DNA of 60,000 bases. Source: Chrysomallon squamiferum (Eukaryota; Mollusca; Gastropoda; Neomphalida; Peltospiridae). Position numbers and translations under genes: made by a program. The DNA lies in assembly GCA_012295275.1 (NCBI GenBank), contig CM022676.1:17121771-17181770 (forward strand). Direction: 5' to 3'. The notes beneath the pieces were generated by a model. It saw only the letters and a list, made by a program, of their open reading frames with translations, had not been told where the DNA came from and ran no database searches. Shown here one piece after another: positions 47,702 through 60,000 of this stretch; position 1 is the first letter of the stretch; each line of letters begins with the position of its first letter.

Positions 47702-49977
47702 CTGAAATAATAACATCCTATGAATGATCTGTAAATAACAATGGTATGATTTGTTTAATAAAACATAAGAACAAACAAACATGTATAAACTTACATATGA
47801 TTTTTCCCCTGTAAAGAAAATTATGTTAGACATATTGGTAATTAAAGTACAGTTGAGTAAGATAAGCATGTCGCTCTATCTCTAGTATTGCTATAAACAT
47901 CGGCAACCAATGTTTATGATATTAATGTACTCAACGATTGAAATATATACAGATAAACCCGTGCACACATATATAACTTTTTAACTGTTAAGTAGCACTC
48001 TCCTTGTTTTACAATAGCTATGGTCAATAGTATGAGATAATTCAACATTATATTGGCATAATAAATGAAATTGTCAAATAAATAATACGTTCTGAAATAC
48101 AGGCGTTTTGTGACAATAGCTCTATTCCAAAATTATAATATGTTTAAAGATAGAACATTTAATAAGTGTCAGAGGCTGCCAGTGCAATCCCTTTAGAAAG
48201 TTTATGTGAAGAAACTGATTTTGTGATAACAGACCAAACAGCACGTAATGTTGGTGTCAGCGATACTGTGGATGAGAAGCAGAACTCTGGTCATTCATCT
48301 TAACTGTTTCCTGTAATGTGGCATTCCTGCTTAACAGAGTTCCACTAGACAATGGTCTGAATATCAGAATGCTAGATGTCACACAGGCATGTATCAGTAA
48401 CGTCAAACGTAAAACAACGAGCTATTCACAACATCATCAAGCAGATAAAACAAAATTCTGACAAACAGAGACTGGAATAAGTCATTCGAAACTGATGCTT
48501 ACATTTCTGCTAAATATACTAAGTCTGCTAGTTTAAAGGATAAACAATGCAATCGAGTGACACTGACATGACTCAGGGTTCTATATCATCTTGAATATGT
48601 TTCCTCATTAACAGAAACATTCCAACACAGCACTAAACAGTTAGCCTGGATTATGTGACGTATTCCATATCCTGATTTCATCAGGATATTAGATAGTTAC
48701 TAATCTTCATTTAGTTTAGAATTGTATGCTACTGATCCAATTTCGACAACTATCATATTACATACAAACTGAGACAAGAAAGAAGCCAATGGATGTTCAT
48801 AAGCTGTTGTTTAAATTCATATCATTATAAACATTTCAATAAACTAGATACGATAATGTATCTGTGAAGTCATTTATCGAAACTGATACAGAGATGCTGT
48901 GTTATCCTCAGAATCTGTGTCAACAGAACAACTAAAATGAGGTATCATAATATCTGCTAGGCCATCAATATCACAAATGGAGAACAGCTCCGGTTCGTGC
49001 CACGATGCTTGGGAAGGTTATTTGAAGGATTCAATCACAAAATGGAAATATCCAGTGAGAAAGTGGAAAAATACAGTGTCAGTTCTAACACAGACCAGTG
49101 TACATAGAAGTAAGTTAGGCGAGCGACTCTTCACTCTCAGTCTCTAAGTCCATTGACATGTTCTGACTGAAGTAAGACTGTAGAGAACTTCCAGTCAATA
49201 TTTAATTTTAGAATTTTTGATAACACTAATTTCAGAGTTTATCATAACGCTAGCCTTCTTCAATAACTTGATCAAGAACTATTAAAATAAATTAAGACCC
49301 GCAAAAATGTATATAGAAATTCAAATATAATACGGATAAAATGTTATCTATAAATCATGGAAACGCGCTTACTTTCCTCAGCAGTGTATTGAATTTTATC
49401 TCATCACAAAAGCAGATTTAATATCCCTAAATAAATGTTATGATGTGTTAAATATATATAACACGGCCAGTCACTCTTTAATTTTGCTGTTTCGTACTTT
49501 GCGGTTTCGGATGATTCTATAAATACAACCATTGTAGATTAATGTTAATTATGTTCCAGCCTTTTTTTTTTTTTCTTCTTATTTTGTGATATAGTTCCAT
49601 AAAGCTCTTTTCGTTTTCTATCTATAACAATGTGCGTGTAATGGTACTCAAACGATACTGGCGTAACCTGTATTGAAAGTGAATGTGTGTTTTTTGTGTA
49701 GGTCAGATATAATCAGTCTGTCACTGTTAAGTGAGATACCATGAAGTATAACCGGGTGTTACTTTCACTTGCTAGCAGATCATGAAGTAGGTAGTATTCG
49801 ACGCTAGCGGGTTACTTGGTTTGGATCCTCTAGTAAATATTATCGACACACAAAAATAGTAAACGGATATCTTTTGGTAGCAAATGTTACTATTAAATAA
49901 AGAAAACTTTTATATGGGAATAAAAAAAAAAAATGTAAATAAAAAAAGATATATACACATATAAAAATAAATAAATA

Positions 49978-49978
<1 letters not shown>

Positions 49979-50033
<55 letters not shown>
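49979..50033. repeat. (AAT)n microsatellite, copy C
   Basis: AAT run in the intron after SRCR3 of copy C. Confidence 0.95.
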
Positions 50034-50035
<2 letters not shown>

Positions 50036-50365
50036 TAATGGTTTATCACTGTTTTAGGAATCACTAAGGAGCGCTTTCAAATCGGACCTACACTATAACC
50101 CTGTCTATGCACATACATTAGTAAAACAAAATTCACACAACAGTCAAACCCTTCATATTGTCTTATTCTGATATCAAAGAGAATCTCATCACAAATGGAT
50201 AACACATCAATTAAAATAACAGATACAAGTCTGATTAACATAAAGCTTCAGATTTTTTTTTTTTTTTTTTTTACTTCTCACTTTTAGTCTGATTGGTCAC
50301 TTTTAGTCTGTTCACTAAATGTTTTGTTATCATTAATTTTACTAATTCTACATGTCACTACTTAC

Positions 50366-50541
50366 AACGATTCAAACAGCTGATGCCCACGTCTTGCTTA
50401 TGACTACAGTTGTTTTCACCCCAAGTAGAGTATGAACAATAGTCTACACTTTCTTCATCTCCATTACAGTCAAGTCCATCAAGCCAAATAGGTCCACTGC
50501 CTTGTCCAAACTGAGATGCTGGGTAAAATTTTGCTTCGAAA
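50366..50541 (-). CDS. Copy C SRCR3, second exon
   Basis: Acceptor TTTTCAG, donor GTAAGT, phases 2 and 1. It reads FEAKFYPASQFGQGSGPIWL, DYCSYSTWGENNC and HKQDVGISC. It keeps the serine codon that is a stop in copy A. Intact. Confidence 0.92.
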
Positions 50542-51052
50542 CTGAAAACACGTTTAATAATAAGACTAATAATAATAATATTAATAAAAATACAATACAG
50601 AATAATAAGACTTATTCCTCATGTTGCTGTTGGACTATCCTGTAAAAATGAAAAACAAATAAAAAAATGTGACGAAGAAACGAAAGCAATAATTTATAGC
50701 TAGATCATTTTCTGTAAATTTTTTGATTATACGTTTTACAAATAATTCATTAGTACTTATATTTCACAATTCGATTCTTCTTGAATCTGTATTTTTTCAT
50801 CAATAATGTATTAATAAAGCGTACACTAATTTTAGGGTTAAAACATTTTACTAAATTATTATTTCTATTATTGTACAATAATCAATACTATTTTAATGGT
50901 GTCAAAATAGTATTGACAATACATTTTTACAAAGTCACCTTTTACTTGTAATATCCAGAAGCCAGATTTTTTTTCTTTTTTTTTCTGGTAAATATGTTTA
51001 TAAAAATAAATAAAAATAAATAAAGACAAATAATAATAACAATAATAGGTTG

Positions 51053-51087
<35 letters not shown>

Positions 51088-51249
51088 AGGTACAAAATCA
51101 GAACAGGCAAAATACTGAATTAAGAAATCAGAATTTTATATAAATGTGAACATGTCGCTGCATCGAAAGCTGTAACAACATAAAATATATTTTGAAGATA
51201 TAACGTTGCTAGATATAAATAAATAGTTTTAAAGAAAATATTTATTTAC

Positions 51250-51394
51250 CGACTAAAGCCCATCATCGTACAGATTGCAACAGCATCTCTGTCATCAAAA
51301 TCATTATCACAGACAGTTCCCCATGTCCCGTTGTTTTCTATTTCAAGTCTGCCTCGTGTTGCAATTCCTCCTCCATTGGCCAATCGAACAGAAA
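51250..51394 (-). CDS. Copy C SRCR3, first exon
   Basis: Acceptor ACTTCAG, donor GTAAAT, phases 1 and 2. It contains [32 protein letters not shown] and AICTMMGFSR. Intact SRCR N-terminal half. Confidence 0.92.
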
Positions 51395-51598
51395 CTGAAG
51401 TCAGTTGAAGAAACGATCACATCACAAACTATTTTCAAAATTTCATTTGTTTTATTTAACGGTCCGGTTCCAAATTAATTTTCGCTTCATAGATCTACGT
51501 AAATAATATTACCAAGCCATATGACTTCATCATCGAGCTATATAATTAGCAATACATTTTTACAAAGTCAACTTTTACTTGTAATACCCAGAAGCCAG

Positions 51599-51964
<366 letters not shown>

Positions 51965-52114
51965 TGGCGTTATTTTATAAATCAAAGAATGTAAAAGGTA
52001 CAGCCGATACTTTTCACGCTAAGTGCTTCTTCCATTTCACATTTAATGCTAAATGTTTTGTTCTTAAAATTGTACAGAAAACAATAAACCACAATAAGAA
52101 AACAAACAACATAC

Positions 52115-52293
52115 TCTGAGGCAAGCAACTTATTCCCAAATCCTGTTTATGACTACAGTTGTCTTTTTTACCCCAGTCATAGAAAGAACAGTGATTCACT
52201 CCATTTTCATCTTGAACACAGTTAACACCATCAACCCACACTGGTCCTGTTCCTTCTCCAAAGTGAGCATTCTTATACGTCTTTGCGTTGAAT
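52115..52293 (-). CDS. Copy C SRCR2, second exon
   Basis: Acceptor ATCCTAG, donor GTATGT, phases 2 and 1. It reads [34 protein letters not shown] and HKQDLGISC. All four cysteines and the tryptophan are present. Intact. Confidence 0.92.
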
Positions 52294-52472
52294 CTAGGAT
52301 TTACAAATCACAAACTGAACTGATTGATCTTGGTTAGTAGAACTATTGATCAACCTGTACTACGTGATCATCCAGATTTTATCTGATTTTGTATAGCGCA
52401 AATAGAAAAGAACTCATATTTTACAACTGTTTATAAACAGAACAATGTAATTCAAGGTAAAAATTTTCTTAC

Positions 52473-52617
52473 TGACTGAACCCTAAAAGTGTACAGAAAA
52501 AGCCTGCATTTTTGTCGTCAAATTTGTCACCACAGACAGTTCCCCATGTATCGTTAAGTTTGATCTCAACTCGACCCTGTGTTGAAATACCTCCACCATT
52601 GACTAGCCTGAGAGACA
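52473..52617 (-). CDS. Copy C SRCR2, first exon
   Basis: Acceptor TTTTCAG, donor GTAAGA, phases 1 and 2. It contains [35 protein letters not shown] and FFCTLLGFSQ. Intact SRCR N-terminal half. Confidence 0.92.
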
Positions 52618-52805
52618 CTGAAAACATAAAAAAAATAATATAAAATTCCAAATTTACCTTTCAGTTTACATATGCTATATTTACAATACCATGAAGATAT
52701 TGGATTTCTTCAAATTTCATTACAGTCAAACATGCAGTTGTGGTCTTCTGTTGGTTGACATTATCTTCTGAAGGAAGGCTGGTGTTTAAAATTATTAAAC
52801 AGTCC

Positions 52806-52859
<54 letters not shown>

Positions 52860-53443
52860 GTTCTTTCTTTGTTTCTTTTCAGTAACTTTCCATGTTTACT
52901 TCTACTTTAGAAAATCGATTTTGTAGTATCAATTAATACTCTTGTAACTCTATTTCTTCTGAAGACTTCGCACAAGCTGTTTCGTTCCCCACCGACTTTA
53001 TTTTCCTATTTATATGGAAGTCAACAAGAATAATCTGCACAGTTTCACTAATGAGTTTCCTCTGATGTCTATAATAAGTCTTACATGAATTACAAATGAT
53101 CAAACAGACAAACAAGGAAACCAATAAACAAACAACAAGCAAACAAACAAACAAACATGTAAACTAACTAATAAATACAAAACTATTGCATCATTAATAT
53201 ATCACAATTCAATTTAGATTATTTTAAAGCCGGCTTGTTAGTTAACTCTCGTACTCAATCCTGATATTAGTTTCTTTGTTTCATTTATTACTAAAGACAA
53301 ATAAAGATAGATACACTCTTCAGTACAACACTATTAAATACACGGATTAAAATGTTGATGCCAACAAGTTAAAATACTTTGTTAAAATACTCTGTTACTG
53401 ATACACAAGAAATACATAAAATAAGTAACACGTGTAAACTGAC

Positions 53444-53613
53444 ATTGACAGGTGATACCAGCATCCTCTGAGTGATCACAGTTGTGTTTCCCCCATCCAG
53501 GAAATGAACACTTTTCAACACTCTCTTCATCTCCATCACATCCCAGATTATCAAGCCATATTTGTCCAGTTCCTTCTCCAAATTGAGCAAAAGGATACGA
53601 TGTTGCATTAAAA
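53444..53613 (-). CDS. Copy C SRCR1, second exon
   Basis: Acceptor TTGAAG, donor GTCAGT, phases 2 and 1. It encodes [42 protein letters not shown] and SEDAGITC, with four SRCR cysteines. Intact, and it keeps the donor that the A copy has lost. Confidence 0.9.
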
Positions 53614-53845
53614 CTTCAAAAGAAATGAATATTATGTACAGTGAAATGAATATTATAGAACATCGTTTATTAAACACCTTGAACAGATCTCATTTTAATC
53701 TCAATATTATAGAAGAAAGTAATTACTTTCTAAGTGATTCCAGCAATGTTTAATACAAGAATGTGTTGATACTGAAAAGATAGTTTAAATATCCTAAGTG
53801 AAATGTGATTCTTCATCATCATAACTGCTATTCTTTTGCTTTTTC

Positions 53846-53931
53846 CTTCTTCTTCTTCTTCTTTATATTATTATTATTATTACTATTATTATTATTATTG
53901 TTATTATTATTGTTATTGTTATTGGTATTAC

Positions 53932-53966
<35 letters not shown>
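53846..53966. repeat. (CTT)n and (ATT)n microsatellite, copy C
   Basis: CTT run followed by an imperfect ATT run in the SRCR1 intron. Confidence 0.93.
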
Positions 53967-53967
<1 letters not shown>

Positions 53968-54443
53968 ATGAGTAATACAATGAATAAAAAGTAAGTATAA
54001 TAAATATTATGGAATATTCTGTGGAAAAGTGTTCAACACACTGGCATTTAGTTCCAAGGTTTTCAGAATAATATACTTATTTTCTAAATTATTTCAAAAC
54101 AATTTTAGTGAACAATGTTTGTTACAATAATACCTTTAACATAGTGTAAATATAATCAACATCATTATTTACATTTACTACTACTCCGACTAATAATAAT
54201 AGTATTAATAATAATACTACGACTACTACAGTTATCATTATTTCTTATAAAAAATATTTGAAATGTTAAAAATCCCATCCAGAGGAATTCCTCGTGTAAT
54301 GCATTTGAACAACAATTAATTATCTTCTGGTTGTGAACAAATTTGAATCTACTACATCTGTAAAAAGACGTTTTTTTTTTGTTTGTTTTTTTGTTTCATT
54401 AAACAACGAAAATAAATAAATAAAAATATAATAAACAAAGTAC

Positions 54444-54589
54444 CGACTAAATCCTAACATGTGACATAAGACAGAAGCATCTTTCTCATCAAAATCATCA
54501 TCACAGATTGTTCCCCACGTCCCGTTTACTTGAATCTCAACTCGACCTTGTGCTGGTTTTTCCTCTTCCATTCACTAACCTTACGGGTA
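54444..54589 (-). pseudogene. Copy C SRCR1, first exon, frameshifted
   Basis: Acceptor ATTTCAG, donor GTACTT. The frame starts PVRLVNG, but one extra base in an A-run (five T on the plus strand at 54557-54561, four in the paralogs) shifts it, and a stop follows at once. After the extra base the expected frame resumes ([20 protein letters not shown], then [13 protein letters not shown]). It may be a true lesion or a homopolymer sequencing error. The exon is 146 bases where the paralogs have 145. Confidence 0.85.
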
Positions 54590-55293
54590 CTGAAATAATA
54601 ACAGGTTTATATATGATCAGTCAATTATAATAGTGCTAGTTATTCAGAAAGAAAACAGTATATCCTGAACTATGCTAATTTTCATTTACAAAGATATTTG
54701 TTAGTGTATAATACAGATACCATCATATCTTGGCGTTGTTGTAGATACCAACATCGAACATTTGTGTCATAAACAAGGATTTTTATTATAGTTATTTTAA
54801 TGAAACCACAATAATAATAATAATAATAATAATAATCATAATAATAATGATGATGATGAAATACTGAAAGGTTTCAATATGAACTGACACAGCCATGGTT
54901 AATATATAATTAATGAAATAATAATTCACACCGATGCGTTTATTCCATTTTACAAAATATTTCTTAAAGCCTAAGTTCTGTGCTTAAAATACGTACGGTT
55001 TTCTTCTTTGTTTTTTGTTTTTTTCAATATTTTAATTTAGCAAATTCAAAGTCACGATAGAAAATAGTGATAAAGCTATTTACTTTTTCAGAAATAACAA
55101 TCCGCATTTATTATTGTAATACTGCACATATTTGGAAATTGTTATGTTGAACCGGATCAGATAATTCAACTATATAATTGGATTAATTAATTATAATTCA
55201 GTTGTCTATGATTTAAGATTGGTTTTATTAGTTCTTGAATGAACACAGTATAAGTCGTTTGGAGTAATAATTTTTATATGATAGAAATAAAAG

Positions 55294-55329
<36 letters not shown>

Positions 55330-56766
55330 ATAAATATTATGCATAATTGACAATTCTAATGATTAACAGGACCACACAATTCAACTTTAGATGTGCACTA
55401 ATTAAAAGTTATTAATGTGTTTATTATTTAATTTTAGCTTTATCACTGCTTGAATAAACACAGAATATAAAGCATTTTAACTAAGACATGTTTTTTTGTT
55501 TTTTTTTACTCTAAAATATCTCTTCACTGACAAGCGATCTCAGTTTAATCAGCAGCAGCTGGAAACAAACAGTTCAGTTGAAAATTAAACTTTTCAGTGA
55601 CTCAGTTAGGATCAGTTTCAGACTGGAAACGTAAAGAGGTCTTAAATTTAGATAAATAAAAACAATATATATATATAAAAATGATAAAGCCGAATTTTGT
55701 ATCACATACAAAAACAGCGCAAGACCTGGAAGTGAAACACTGAAACGTTTTAATCACACAATATCAACACGGTCATACAACACGTCACACTGAATATTTA
55801 AAATTCAAAATAAATTCAAATTAGCTAAACCTTTTTTTTTAAATTAACGGACAAAATACTATATATATATATTTGTATGTTTATGCATATATATATATAT
55901 ATATATATGCATGCATGTTGAGACAGGAATCACACTTTTAAACACCTTGGATGTTTTATTAAGGTTCAGTCTAAGATAACATGATGATTTAACAAGGAAT
56001 ACAAACGCTAAATTGTCAGCAACTTATATAAATCAATAAGTATATCTACCCACTAGAGAAATAAACACAACGCAAGTTAATTTTCACGTTAATTATTTAA
56101 TTATGATATGCAGGTGTCTTGATATGTACACAGTACACAATCATAAAGCATATGTTTAAGTAATTTTGATTAATGATACGAGTAAGGTTATATGGTGAAC
56201 CAAGACAAAATAAGAATCTGCACCGGAGACACAATAAGACGTTAAAATTGTATTTATAATTAAAGTTATTGACACAAGTTAACTGCACATTACAGCCTAT
56301 CAAAATAATAATAGACTATTGCTTGCCACGCTCTTTCGTGAAGACAATGTCATTAAAAAATTTGACGTGTGAATATGAATGTCTATACGGATGTCAATAG
56401 TAATTATTAAATACAAAATATTTAAGTGTTATTTTCATATTCATCTTCAGTTATTATTAGACATTACTCAACATCATTTATCGTCGTTGAACACTTTATA
56501 AATGAAAACTTTCTGTTTGAAGTTGTTTTGTATTCGTTTGTTCTTGAGAACGTGATCGAAGTCACATAACTTGCAAGTCACGGTTCTTAAGTTATCAGGT
56601 GTCACTTTACAGGGGTCAAATTAAGATAAAGAGTTTAAAGAAGCCGTGCAACTTGTTACGGGTAAATAAACAAACTGATACTGCTTAATTGTTTGATGTT
56701 ATTGTATTTTGTAATTTTTTAAATTTTCTTTTATTCTGTGGCTGTGTAATTTAATTTGTACTACCA

Positions 56767-56900
56767 GAAACCAGTAAGAACGATACAACAAGAGAACATA
56801 TACATACACATATATTTTATTATTTCTGTGCTGAATTTTTTGTTATTCTTGAGATTATTACATCTAGTCCTCTAGTTGGTTCTTTCTTACCGGTTTATAT
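56767..56900. repeat. Local inverted duplication upstream of copy C
   Basis: AACCAGTAAGAACGATACAA at the left arm is followed by the reverse complement of a homologous stretch (TTGGTTCTTTCTTACCGGTT at the right arm). The inverted arm also carries the complement of ACTAGAGGACTAGATGTAAT, which in module L3 (21.03-21.08 kb) is in direct orientation. Confidence 0.6.
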
Positions 56901-57114
56901 ATATATATATACCCCACACACACAAAAAAAAAAAAATAAATAAATAAATAAATAATTAAAATCTATAGTTTGATAATCTTAGTTTTTTAAAAATATTGCA
57001 ACCTGGTGCTTTTTTGTATTATTTAATCTCTAAAAGTGTGAAAATAGACATTGTGTGGTCAGCATGTTCATTTTAAGTGCATTTCACAATTAAACTCAAA
57101 ATATTACATTTTGC

Positions 57115-57260
57115 GTTGTAGGTAACACTTTGAACTTTAATTTTCAATTGAAGTCATTTCAAGGTCGAGCAAAAGGTAAAAATATTCCAAAATGTAGTTC
57201 CTACCGCCTAGTGGCTCATTTGGACTCCTTACCAAATTATCCTTCCAATAAAACATTTTC
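57115..57260. repeat. Repeated intron-1 block, module L4 (copy C)
   Basis: Contains GAAGTCATTTCAAGGTCGAG, one base off TCAAGGTCA. Homologous over its length to 21.25-21.40 kb. Confidence 0.5.
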
Positions 57261-57530
57261 ATCAAAATGTATAAATCTAAAAATAGTCGCAGTTATGCCC
57301 ATTGCGCCAAAATCTCAACATTCGAGAGCGAATATTATTAAGCCTGTTGTACCAATATCATCTAACAAACATACTTTCTGCTGTGAATCTTTTGTCAGTG
57401 CAGACTTATCCATTTTTCAATTCACGATCCTCATATTTCCATACCTCACTGATACACAATTTTAATTATCATTATAACTATCGATTATTTCTTTCTTTAT
57501 AACTATATACATACAAATAATATGACATAC

Positions 57531-57578
57531 GTGAAATGACTGCAGTAAATAAATCCATGCTTTTGGAAAGAAAGACAT
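57531..57578 (-). pseudogene. Leader exon of copy C with 10-base deletion, module L4
   Basis: It starts MSFFPKAWIYLLQSF and has the same 10-base deletion as the 21.7-kb leader. A GTATGT donor follows after 16 full codons, which gives phase 0 and does not match the phase-1 SRCR1 entry. A weaker donor 4 bases further on (GTCATA) would restore phase 1 with a short leader. A TATA-like box lies 77 bases upstream. Either a decayed exon or a shortened leader using the alternative donor; a further leader may lie outside the window. Confidence 0.45.
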
Positions 57579-57654
57579 TTCTTAATTAAAAACTGACTAC
57601 ATCATTCTGTCTCCATCAAACACAACTACTTTAATTCAGATGCTTATTGCTAGC

Positions 57655-57662
57655 TTTATATA
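57655..57662 (-). promoter_or_regulatory. TATA-like box of leader module L4 (copy C)
   Basis: Minus strand TATATAAA followed by GCTAGC, 77 bases before the L4 ATG. Inferred core promoter of copy C. Confidence 0.4.
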
Positions 57663-57999
57663 CATTGCACGTTGACTGACGCAGTTTATTTCGTAATTGT
57701 ACGGATCTTTGTTCTTAGTCGCTGGAATGGAACGTATGACACAGATGAGGTAAACACAGAAGTGTTATCGTTTAGTCTGTCCACTTGTCTTTCTATTCAT
57801 CTTGATTTATCTATCTGTCTATCTATATTTATTTATTCCAAATCGTTTGTCATTATATATATATGAGATACGTATATACCTCCGTGAATGTGTCTAAATG
57901 TGATAGCACGAGCGCGTGTGTTTGTGTGGTTCTGTTTGTGTGTGTCTGATTCTGTGAACACCGGCTCGTATGTCCGTATGTTTTATTACAGATATTCTG

Positions 58000-60000
58000 T
58001 TCTGAACTTCTATATTGATCCAGTAGTAAATTCTAATAAATTCTTCAGCGTAAACATCATTAGTCTGTAACTATCGAAGAATCATGTTGTTGGTGATTTA
58101 TCAACACAGGCACATTCCGAAGCCGTCATGAACATACATTAACCATTAAACACTTAATTCATTAATTTTTAAGCGAATGGTAAATGTTTATTTGACCATC
58201 CCAAACATTTCAGACAATTTGGAAATAAGGTTATTTTTTTTTCCTCACATTTCCTATTACCCATCAAGCCACATATATCTGAGGTATTTTTAGAGTAAAC
58301 CTTGTGAATCCTGAAACCGTGGAATTGTCCTAATAGTGGATCAGACAAAATGAAATAAAACAATTCGGTAGTAGACAAAAATATTTAGAGTATTTATCTT
58401 TTTCTCCATAGGTACAGTCAAACATTTTGATGTACATACAAACACTCAGTTATATACAGATCATACACAGATGAACACACTAATTTATCTGGCCTACATT
58501 TCAAACAAGCAGAGTTAGTTTTATATACTGGTCATGCTAGTTTCATCACAAAGCCAAAACAGTATACAATAATATTTGGAAAAACAACAAAAAAGCAGCA
58601 TTATTATTATCTCTAGATAAGTTGTAACGTTTTAACAGAGTGTGATATTGCATAACAAGACAACAACTATGACAAATTAAACAAAAAGGTGCATAATAAT
58701 TTGTAACCTTTAATACTGTCTTACCTACACAACTGATATTTCATTTTAATTTTAATAAACACTCCTATGATTTGAATATTTTTTTAAATGTATTTAATTT
58801 CTTGCACAGCTGGAGACCTATTTACGTCTAAGTTCTCTTCTTCAAAAACATGACCTTTTCTCAGTATTTTACTTTAGCCAATCAGTAATCAGGATAGAAA
58901 GTAGTGATAAGGCTATTTTTTTACTATCATTATTTTTATACCAATTTGTTTTTAACAAAATTTGGATACTTATGCGTATGTGTGTATGTATACATGTTTG
59001 TACATATGTATATATGTATGCGTTTAAATATGCATCTATGCATGTATTAATAATTATGTGTGAATGTGACTAATGTTTATAGGAATTATTATAGTAATTA
59101 TTAAATTAAATTATTAAATTTGTGATAATAAAACATAGCTAATGTGTCCTTTTAATATTTGGTTTTCTCGCCTAGACACAGAACGGAAGAGGTGAACAAT
59201 AATAACACGTAATATCGTCCATTAAGCCGAACATTGATCGTACTCGTGAACCGGGAAGTGTTGTCATCAACCAGTAACAGAATAATTGAAAACACGATTT
59301 TTAAGCAAAGATCAAAATAATGAAATTAATGATATTATTTAAACCGAAACGTTTTGATTTCATAATTCGTCAATTTTTAACGATCGTTCACATAAAAACT
59401 GCTCTGGCATACATACGACAATCACACTTAAATTAACTGAGTGAATACATTGTACTAACTAAATCAATGCATTAATCAATAATTACAAAAATCTGATATA
59501 TCTAAACTTATCACTCGATTCTCGTTGTGGCTTCATTCGTTATGATTATTATCTTGTTTCAGTTGTATTTTCTCTTAGTCACTGAGTCAGTTTATGTAAA
59601 AATTTCGTCGACATTTTGCGAGTTGGATTCGATATCTATCCGCAGATAGATTGCTGCAGAACATTTTTTTTTTTCTTTTTTTCTTTAATATGTTTTTCTT
59701 TATTTTTAGATTATTTAAATTTTTAATATTATCTTTTTTATTCTACAATTAAGTGCATTTTTGTAATGTTTTCTCTCTGAGTTAACGTTATTAATTGTGT
59801 TCATTAATCACACTTTATTTAAACACAAGTCTCTCCATTATGCATTCCCAGTAGCATTTATTGTTCCTGAAAAATTTAATCCCTTGATTTGTACCTAACT
59901 AGGTCGCATTATTTTGTTTGCTGAATGCTATAACATTATATACATTAAACCACTGTAGTTATAAAAAGTACATCGTTTTAAAAATTAGGAAAGATTCATA
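58000..60000. other. 5' flank of copy C, no gene recognised
   Basis: 58.2-58.8 kb resembles 31.6-32.3 kb. The rest is AT-rich with T-runs and no coding signal. A further leader exon for C could lie beyond the window. Confidence 0.5.

Overview
This window is eukaryotic, AT-rich draft genomic sequence with split exons, GT-AG introns, long AAT/ATT, GA/TC and TA microsatellites, decayed DNA transposons, a LINE relic and one 200-base run of N. The domain content (scavenger receptor cysteine-rich, immunoglobulin and fibronectin type III modules in receptor-like genes) together with the Tc1-like and pogo-like elements fits an invertebrate animal. A mollusc or other lophotrochozoan is my best guess, at low confidence. 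No bacterial or viral genes were seen.

The real content is a tandem family of type I membrane receptors, all on the minus strand. Copy A is the most complete. Read from high to low coordinate it has candidate leader (signal peptide) exons at 30.0, 24.5 and 21.7 kb; four group-A-like SRCR domains, each split over two exons (18.81-17.62, 16.93-16.43, 15.76-14.87 and 12.36-11.47 kb); two Ig domains (10.72-10.46 and 8.94-8.66 kb); an FN3 domain (8.47-8.17 kb); a transmembrane exon (7.28-7.17 kb); and three short cytoplasmic exons, each carrying one tyrosine (6.78, 4.35 and 3.72 kb), ending in a stop at 3641. Copy B (36.39-40.91 kb) has only the 3' half: FN3, transmembrane and three tail exons. 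Copy C (41.45-57.6 kb) has only the 5' half: leader, four SRCR, two Ig, FN3, transmembrane and first tail exon. Its last two tail exons, and the 5' part of B, are missing at the N gap (41252-41451).

Every extracellular domain is a symmetric phase 1-1 module. Each copy also carries at least one lesion: in A a stop codon in SRCR3 and a lost splice donor in SRCR1, in C a one-base frameshift in SRCR1, in B a stop codon in FN3. The block 41452-~47687 is almost identical to 6120-~12345, while sequence just outside is clearly more diverged. This points to recent gene conversion or duplication, or to an assembly error at the gap.

Upstream of A, 20.6-31.5 kb is a degenerate tandem array of promoter-plus-leader-exon modules, each with a TATA-like box 60-85 bases before the ATG. 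The rest is introns, simple repeats and relics: a Tc1-like element with an internal deletion inside an A intron (4.62-6.01 kb), a pogo/Tigger-like MITE in both A and C, a ~26-bp minisatellite downstream of A and of B, and a reverse-transcriptase relic at 32.9-34.6 kb between A's promoters and B's 3' end.
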